Source of the DNA: Halobacillus hunanensis
Lineage (GTDB): Bacteria; Bacillota; Bacilli; Bacillales; Halobacillaceae
NCBI RefSeq assembly: GCF_900166655.1
Contig: NZ_FVZB01000005.1
Location: 749,001-813,000, forward strand
Direction of reading: 5' to 3'
DNA: 64,000 nucleotides
The notes beneath the pieces are model-generated. The model saw only the letters and a list, made by a program, of their open reading frames with translations. It had not been told where the DNA came from and did no database searches. This document shows positions 59,134-64,000 of this stretch, piece by piece. Position numbers and translations under genes: made by a program. The number at the start of each line of letters is the position of its first letter. The first letter of the stretch is position 1.

Positions 59134-59958
59134 TTGAGTAAGGTAATGCGTTTTGGCAAGGAGCTGTTTACCCGGTTTGGGGAAGATGAAATCCCTGGTA
59201 TGGCAGCTCAGCTTGCCTACTTTTTTTTACTTTCCTTGTTTCCGTTTATCATTTTTCTAATCACATTATTAAGCTACATGAATATTCAAGAGGATCGAGT
59301 ATTGAACTTCATAAGTACATACGCTCCTCCCGAAACGTATGAGTTGATTTCTGAAAACATTACTGAATTGCTCAACGATCAAAACGGTGGGTTATTGTCT
59401 TTAGGGATTATTGGTACTTTATGGGCGGCTTCAAATGGAGTTAATGCTCTCATGCGTGCTTTCAATAGGGCTCATAATGTTGATGAAAACCGATCGTTTA
59501 TCGTAGGAAGATTCACGGCAATTGTACTGACGATTGCCATGGTCTTTGTGATCGGGATTGCTTTTCTTCTCCCCGTCTTAGGAAATTCCATCAGTACGTT
59601 TGTTTTTACTTTTTTAGGTGTATCGGGTGATTTTATTTTCTTTTGGGATGCCTTAAGATGGGTAGTTTCATCTGTCATTTTCTTTATCGTTCTTTCTTTT
59701 CTCTACTTAATGGCCCCCAATAAATCTTTGAAGATCCGTGAAATAACGATTGGGGCTATTTTTGCAACAATAGGCTGGCAGTTGGTGTCTCTTTTATTTT
59801 CCTACTATGTAAGCAGTATGGGAAATTATTCAGCCACGTACGGCAGCTTAGGCGGAGTTATCGTTTTAATGATATGGTTTTATATATCGGGGGTTGTAAT
59901 TATTTTGGGTGGTGAAATAAATGCCGTGATTTTAAAGTTTCGGCAGTCAAATAACTAG
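59134..59958 (+). CDS. YihY/BrkB-family membrane protein
   Basis: A 274-residue membrane protein of the YihY/BrkB family (once misnamed ribonuclease BN), with about six helices. Signature: DEIPGMAAQLAYFFLLSLFPF (about residues 14-34, with the AAQLAYF core) and GSLGGVIVLMIWFYISGVVI near 240. AAAGGGGAGAG is spaced for TTG 59134; the frame open upstream to 59086 would overlap the previous gene. Function is unsettled. It closes the three-gene operon. Confidence 0.88.
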   Translation: MSKVMRFGKELFTRFGEDEIPGMAAQLAYFFLLSLFPFIIFLITLLSYMNIQEDRVLNFISTYAPPETYELISENITELLNDQNGGLLSLGIIGTLWAASNGVNALMRAFNRAHNVDENRSFIVGRFTAIVLTIAMVFVIGIAFLLPVLGNSISTFVFTFLGVSGDFIFFWDALRWVVSSVIFFIVLSFLYLMAPNKSLKIREITIGAIFATIGWQLVSLLFSYYVSSMGNYSATYGSLGGVIVLMIWFYISGVVIILGGEINAVILKFRQSNN

Positions 59959-60120
59959 AAAAACCAGGGAGGACTTCCCTCAGGCTGTCGAGAAGAAGTT
60001 TTTAAGCCTTTTGTATGAATCAAGGAGAGAACAACAAAAGAACTAATAAAGTTAAGAGCTCGGGACAAAAGTTTTTTAGTGAAAATCTGAATTAATTAAA
60101 CTATAATTGGTGCATAAACC

Positions 60121-60300
60121 CCGCTACGAAAATACACCTCACTTTCCGCGGCCCCACACGACGTGGGGTCGTTCGGTGTTGGCACAGGACGTGCCGGTTT
60201 TAACCGAACTTCCTTGTTGTTGAGCCTCCTTGTGCTGGCGCACTGCGGTGTCTCACCTAGGCCTTTCCTCCCGCAGGAGTCTCCGCATATTTTCTCCGCT
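60121..60300 (-). repeat. Dispersed intergenic repeat, divergent copy C
   Basis: In reverse orientation, both ends match copies A and B (CACTTTCCGCGG end; CCGCAGGAGTCTCCGCATAT end). The middle differs and has its own inverted repeats, such as CCCCACACGACGTGGGG and a GTTCGGTGTTG…TAACCGAAC pair. It occupies most of the 396-base gap 59959-60354, which otherwise holds no gene. Confidence 0.65.
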
Positions 60301-60354
60301 AAAACAGCACATCGTCCGTTTTTTCACTTAAGAGCTTTAGATATGTCCCAGCCT

Positions 60355-62277
60355 CTATTCATACCCTTTTAGCAGACGCAGTCCATTAAGAATGACTAAT
60401 ATCGTACTTCCTTCGTGCCCGATGACCCCAAGAGGAAGGTCCAATATTTGAAAGAAATTCGATATAATCAGCAGCATAATAACCGATACCGAAAAAATAA
60501 TATTCTGCTTAACAACCTGGTTCATCCTTTGTGAAAGTTTCAGGGCCTTTGCAATTCTGGGGAGGTCATTTTTCATGAGTACCACGTCTGCCGTTTCCAG
60601 CGCCGCGTCAGAACCTTCACCCATAGCGATTCCTATGTTAGCTGTTGCCAAGGCTGGTGCATCATTGATGCCATCTCCCACCATTGCAATTTGATTAAAT
60701 TTCTTTTTAAGCCTTTTGAGTTCGCCTACTTTTGTATCTGGCATACATTCAGCAACAAAGTGGTCAATCCCTGACTCTTCTGCAATAGCCTTGGCTGTTT
60801 TTAAATTGTCACCTGTTAACATTATCGTGTAGACACCATGATCTTTAAGCACTTTAATCGCTTGTTTGGTTTCCTTTCGAACAGTATCTTTTAAGGCAAT
60901 TGCCGCAACAATGCCTTCCTCATTCGCCGCAAAAACGACTGTCTTCCCTTCTGATGCAAGCCGCACAGCTGCCCCTTCTTGAAACATTTCTGCCGCCTTT
61001 TTCCCAATAAAAGCTGGATTGCCAATCTTCCACGTTTGATCACCTACCACGGATGTGACTCCTTGCCCGTTGGAATTCTTCATGTTACCTATAGGCGGGA
61101 AAGTGATGTTAGACTGCTTAGCATAGCGAACAATCGCTCTGGCCAGTGGATGGTTTGATTCTTGTTCAATCGAGGCGATGGCTGCCAGCGCATCCTCCTT
61201 ATTGTAAAGCGGATCAATATAAATGTCAGTTACTTCAGGAGAACCATATGTCAGAGTCCCTGTTTTATCAAAAGCGATGGCTTTAATGTGAGACAAACTC
61301 TCAAGATGATTCCCGCCTTTAAATAGAACTCCGTTCCGGGCACTGCTTGAAATGGCTGATAGTGTTGCAGGCATAATGGAAGCAACTAAAGCGCAAGGGG
61401 AAGCGACAACAAGTAAAATCATCGCTCGATATATCGTATCCATCCACGTCCAGCCAAACAGGAAGTGGGGGAGAAAGAGCATCAAGGCAACAACGATCAG
61501 AATCACTTTTACATAAGTCCCTTCAAAACGCTCAATGAATAATTGGGAAGGAGACTTTTCACTTTGGGCTGATCGTACAAGCTCCATAACTTGCTGGAAA
61601 ACGGTGTCCTTCTGTGTTTTCGTAATTTCCACAGTAATACTGCCATCCATCGTTACTGTGCCAGCAAAAACTTCTTTTCTGTGGTCTTTCATTACCGGTA
61701 TGGATTCTCCGGTGATGGCACTTTCGTCTATAAAAGTTGTTCCTTTTACAATTTTCCCATCCGAAGGTATGCGTTCCCCTGCCTTAATTAATATGTTATC
61801 CCCTATTATTAGTGAATCTGTAGCGACTTCTATATATCCATCCTTAGTGACCTTCCATGCTCGGTTAGGTTGAAGGTCCATAAGAGAGGAGATTTCTTTC
61901 TGGCTTTTATTCATGGTATATGTTTCGAGAGCCCCGCTTAAAGCAAAGATGAAAATTAAAACCGCACCTTCCGTCCAGTACCCGATCGAGGCACTTCCGA
62001 TGGCAGCGAGTATCATTAGCATTTCAACATTTAGTTCTTTGTCACGAATGGTCGCCTCTATTCCCTCTTTGGCTTTGGCGTATCCTCCTGTGACGAAGGC
62101 AATGATATGCAATGTAATATAGGCACTTTGGGGGAGATGTTCGATGTTCAGCCAAGTAAGAAACAGGATCAGGCCGCTAAAAAGAGCAGCAATTAATTCC
62201 ACATGCTCTTTACTATTTTCAACGAGTGAAAAAGAAGAAAATGGACGTACACGAATGGAACGAACTTCTGCAGGCAT
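60355..62277 (-). CDS. pfeT: P1B4-type metal-exporting ATPase (PfeT/ZosA-like)
   Basis: A 640-residue heavy-metal P-type ATPase without an N-terminal metal-binding domain. Motifs: TGES (about residue 192), the metal-site SPC in ASPCALVAS (about 290), phosphorylation DKTGT (about 335), SNHPLARA (about 384) and GDGINDAPAL (about 545). SPC plus HEGST in the last helix defines the P1B4 group. Its B. subtilis member PfeT (formerly ZosA) exports Fe(II) and is controlled by PerR and Fur; both kinds of box lie upstream here. Cobalt or zinc export is the alternative. Confidence 0.88.
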   Translation of the reverse strand: MPAEVRSIRVRPFSSFSLVENSKEHVELIAALFSGLILFLTWLNIEHLPQSAYITLHIIAFVTGGYAKAKEGIEATIRDKELNVEMLMILAAIGSASIGYWTEGAVLIFIFALSGALETYTMNKSQKEISSLMDLQPNRAWKVTKDGYIEVATDSLIIGDNILIKAGERIPSDGKIVKGTTFIDESAITGESIPVMKDHRKEVFAGTVTMDGSITVEITKTQKDTVFQQVMELVRSAQSEKSPSQLFIERFEGTYVKVILIVVALMLFLPHFLFGWTWMDTIYRAMILLVVASPCALVASIMPATLSAISSSARNGVLFKGGNHLESLSHIKAIAFDKTGTLTYGSPEVTDIYIDPLYNKEDALAAIASIEQESNHPLARAIVRYAKQSNITFPPIGNMKNSNGQGVTSVVGDQTWKIGNPAFIGKKAAEMFQEGAAVRLASEGKTVVFAANEEGIVAAIALKDTVRKETKQAIKVLKDHGVYTIMLTGDNLKTAKAIAEESGIDHFVAECMPDTKVGELKRLKKKFNQIAMVGDGINDAPALATANIGIAMGEGSDAALETADVVLMKNDLPRIAKALKLSQRMNQVVKQNIIFSVSVIMLLIISNFFQILDLPLGVIGHEGSTILVILNGLRLLKGYE

Positions 62278-62304
62278 GGCATTCTCATCTCCTTTTTTTA
62301 TAAT

Positions 62305-62319
62305 TGATAATAATTATCT
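62305..62319 (-). promoter_or_regulatory. Fur box upstream of pfeT
   Basis: TGATAATAATTATCT matches the 7-1-7 Fur consensus TGATAATNATTATCA at all but the last position, 28 bases before the pfeT start. Confidence 0.65.
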
Positions 62320-62369
62320 TCTATGTTGTTAGAAACCAATCCATAAGGTGTATGAGGAGGGGGTGCTAT

Positions 62370-62384
62370 TTATAATTATTATAA
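62370..62384. promoter_or_regulatory. PerR box between pfeT and the amino-acid importer
   Basis: TTATAATTATTATAA is a perfect match to the Per box consensus. It is 93 bases upstream of pfeT and 194 upstream of the plus-strand lipoprotein gene. The remaining gap 62278-62577 is AT-rich without a gene. Confidence 0.7.
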
Positions 62385-62577
62385 ATTTATATATGTTATT
62401 ATATTATCATTATTTCAATATAAGTCAATGGAATAAGTGTCGAAAAGGAACTATAAATTCAGAAAATTTTTACATAGGTGCAGGGGGAAAATATCCGAGC
62501 TCGAAGGTTGATATTACATGTGTCAAGTTGCTATATTGAATAAGTGTTAAATTAACGTAGAGAGGTGGACATATTCC

Positions 62578-63462
62578 ATGCGAAAGGGTCTTTTACTTAT
62601 ATTTATTCTCATGTTTTCTGTTGTTCTCGATGCATGCGGAGCAGATAAGGGTGAAGAGGGTTCAACTGAAAACAGTAAGTCAGCAGAGCAGACGTCGGAC
62701 TCAAAATGGAGTGAAATCCAAGAGGCAGGTGAGATTGTAGTTGGCACGTCAGGAACACTTTATCCAGCTTCCTTCTATCCTGAGAATTCTGACAAGCTTA
62801 CAGGGTATGACGTGGAAATTATGCGTGAAGTGGCTAAACGATTAGGTTTAGAGGTTTCTTTTGAAGAATACGGTGTAGATGGATTGTTATCTGCTATTAA
62901 AAGTGGTCGTATAGACGTGGTTATTAATGATATGGAAGTTACTGAAAATAGGAAGAAAGAATTTGCATTTAGTGATCCATATAAGTATTCGTATTCAACG
63001 ATGATTGTGCGTGAATCAGACCTTTCAGGTATTGAAACTTTAGAGGATCTTGAAGGCAAGAAACATGGTGGAGGCGCAACCACAGTGTTTTCGAAAATTG
63101 CTGCGCACTTTGGAGCTGAAACGAAGACATACGGAAATGTAGCCAATGATGTGTACCTTCGTGATGTAGCTAATGGACGTACGGATTTTATAATCAATGA
63201 CTACTACTTGCAGACGTTAGCGTTAAAAGCATTACCAGAGATACCGGTGAAGCTTCATCCAGATCTCAAATTTCATCCAACAGAGTCGGCTATCGTGATG
63301 CCAAAAGATGCTTCAACTCTTAAAAAGAAAATTGATGAAACTTTAAATGAGATGAGGAAAGATGGAACACTGACAAAAATCTCTAAAGAGTTCTTTGGTG
63401 GAAAAGATGCTTCTAAGAAACCCGAAGCCGATGTAAAAGAAATTGAAGGTTTAGACCTGTAG
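62578..63462 (+). CDS. Amino-acid ABC transporter substrate-binding lipoprotein
   Basis: A 294-residue extracellular binding protein of SBP family 3. The signal peptide ends in VLDAC (Cys20); Asp at the -2 position of the lipobox is unusual. The family-3 signature is in GYDVEIMREVAKRLGLEVSF (about residues 78-97). Pattern GVDGLLSAIKSGRIDVVINDM follows. GAGAGGTGG precedes the ATG. Its permease starts ten bases later. Cystine or a polar amino acid is likely, not proven. Confidence 0.93.
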   Translation: MRKGLLLIFILMFSVVLDACGADKGEEGSTENSKSAEQTSDSKWSEIQEAGEIVVGTSGTLYPASFYPENSDKLTGYDVEIMREVAKRLGLEVSFEEYGVDGLLSAIKSGRIDVVINDMEVTENRKKEFAFSDPYKYSYSTMIVRESDLSGIETLEDLEGKKHGGGATTVFSKIAAHFGAETKTYGNVANDVYLRDVANGRTDFIINDYYLQTLALKALPEIPVKLHPDLKFHPTESAIVMPKDASTLKKKIDETLNEMRKDGTLTKISKEFFGGKDASKKPEADVKEIEGLDL

Positions 63463-63472
63463 GGGTCTCGTT

Positions 63473-64000
63473 ATGTTTGGTATTCAAATCAATGACATCA
63501 ATTTAGAGAAGCTGTTTGTGCCAGAACGTGCTTGGGACAATTTACCGTTTGTATTAGAAGGGGTACCGTACACGTTACTAGTAGCTGTTCTAGGTATGGT
63601 GCTCGGTCTGATTTTGGGCTTTTTCTTAGCTTTGGCAAGAGGATCAGACAATTTTCTACTAAGGTGGCCTGCTCGTATTTATATCACCTTAATGCGGGGG
63701 ACACCGATTCTTGTTTATTTATTCGTGCTCTACTTTGGTCTTCCCGTAGTCGGAATTACACTGACAGCACCGGTAGCCGCTATTATCGGTTTCGGGACGA
63801 ATAGTGCAGCGTACATCGCAGAGATCAATCGATCGTCACTGAATAGTGTCGATCATGGCCAATGGGAATCATCGCGGGCTCTTGGATTATCTTATTGGAA
63901 AACCATGCGAAGGATTATTGTGCCACAAGCGACGAGAATTGCGATCCCGCCGTTAGCGAACGTTTTTCTTGATATATTAAAAGCTACCTCTTTAGCTGCA
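63473..64000 (+). CDS. Amino-acid ABC transporter permease (cut by window end)
   Basis: The first 176 codons of a HisM/GlnP-type permease remain open to the window edge. Visible are the N-terminal membrane segment (YTLLVAVLGMVLGLILGFF), the RGTPILVYLFVLYFGLP motif and the EAA coupling loop WESSRALGLSYWKTMRRIIV. AGGGG lies about nine bases before ATG 63473. It pairs with the upstream binding protein; an ATPase gene is expected beyond the window. Confidence 0.92.
   Translation, partial: MFGIQINDINLEKLFVPERAWDNLPFVLEGVPYTLLVAVLGMVLGLILGFFLALARGSDNFLLRWPARIYITLMRGTPILVYLFVLYFGLPVVGITLTAPVAAIIGFGTNSAAYIAEINRSSLNSVDHGQWESSRALGLSYWKTMRRIIVPQATRIAIPPLANVFLDILKATSLAA

Noticed and set aside
62555..62747. 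Minus-strand frame over the start of the amino-acid binding lipoprotein
   Set aside because: The plus-strand gene has signal peptide, ribosome site and family motifs; the minus frame has none.

Overview
The window looks like chromosome from a moderately halophilic, low-GC Gram-positive bacterium of the Bacillaceae, most like Halobacillus. Evidence: Bacillus-type AGGAGG ribosome sites with frequent TTG/GTG starts, T-box and S-box leaders, PerR/Fur/FadR/sigB-type sites, Bacillaceae-only families (MreBH, YkuK, YwbE, ProJ, DUF1540), and a salt-adaptation set: a proH-proJ-proA proline operon, ectoine hydroxylase ectD and a stand-alone glutamine synthetase. This assignment is inference; no rRNA gene is present.

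Layout. 1-5 kb: phosphotransferase, dicarboxylate/glutamate symporter, HIT, GNAT and NUDIX proteins. 4.6-12.5 kb: an Lrp-type regulator divergent from a five-gene peptide ABC importer followed by a gamma-glutamyltransferase, read together as a gamma-glutamyl peptide or glutathione salvage unit. 12.5-18.8 kb: split chromate transporter, AIM24 protein, S-box-controlled msrA, eutH, DMT exporter, ykuK. 19-23 kb: MFS drug exporter, truncated P-loop kinase remnant, argS with T-box. 23-28 kb: DUF421 protein, thioredoxin-like protein, proHJA. 27.8-30.5 kb: a 20/21-bp tandem array and a NERD-domain gene split by a TnpB-only IS200/IS605-type element. 30.6-36 kb: nucleotidyltransferase, catalase, DUF1540 protein, an OsmC gene with UGA at its conserved Cys codon, GNAT, ectD. 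36-42.5 kb: MFS transporter and a six-gene acyl-CoA catabolic cluster behind a FadR-like operator. 42.9-48.3 kb: glutamine synthetase, DUF2188 and YwbE proteins, a candidate 333-nt non-coding RNA, a YhdH/YhfP reductase, an ion-channel-like protein and a tiny phospholipase-A2-like protein. 48.5-59 kb: M15 peptidase, panE, mreBH, a YkgJ-MOSC-DUF1992-SRAP run, a GGDEF/EAL protein, an alanine:Na+ symporter, a tyrosine phosphatase and a YihY/BrkB protein. 60-64 kb: a P1B4-type metal-efflux ATPase (pfeT-like) with Fur and PerR boxes, then an amino-acid ABC importer cut off by the window end.

How it fits together. Six transcription units (ectD, glutamine synthetase, DUF2188, katA, osmC and a small hydrophilic protein) carry sequences close to the sigB promoter GTTTAA-N13/15-GGGWAW, suggesting that osmoprotection and peroxide defence here are partly under the general stress response. 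The observations most worth follow-up are the UGA-containing OsmC gene with a SECIS-like hairpin, the TnpB insertion whose precise removal restores a continuous 321-codon NERD gene, and the unassigned ncRNA at 45.66-45.99 kb.
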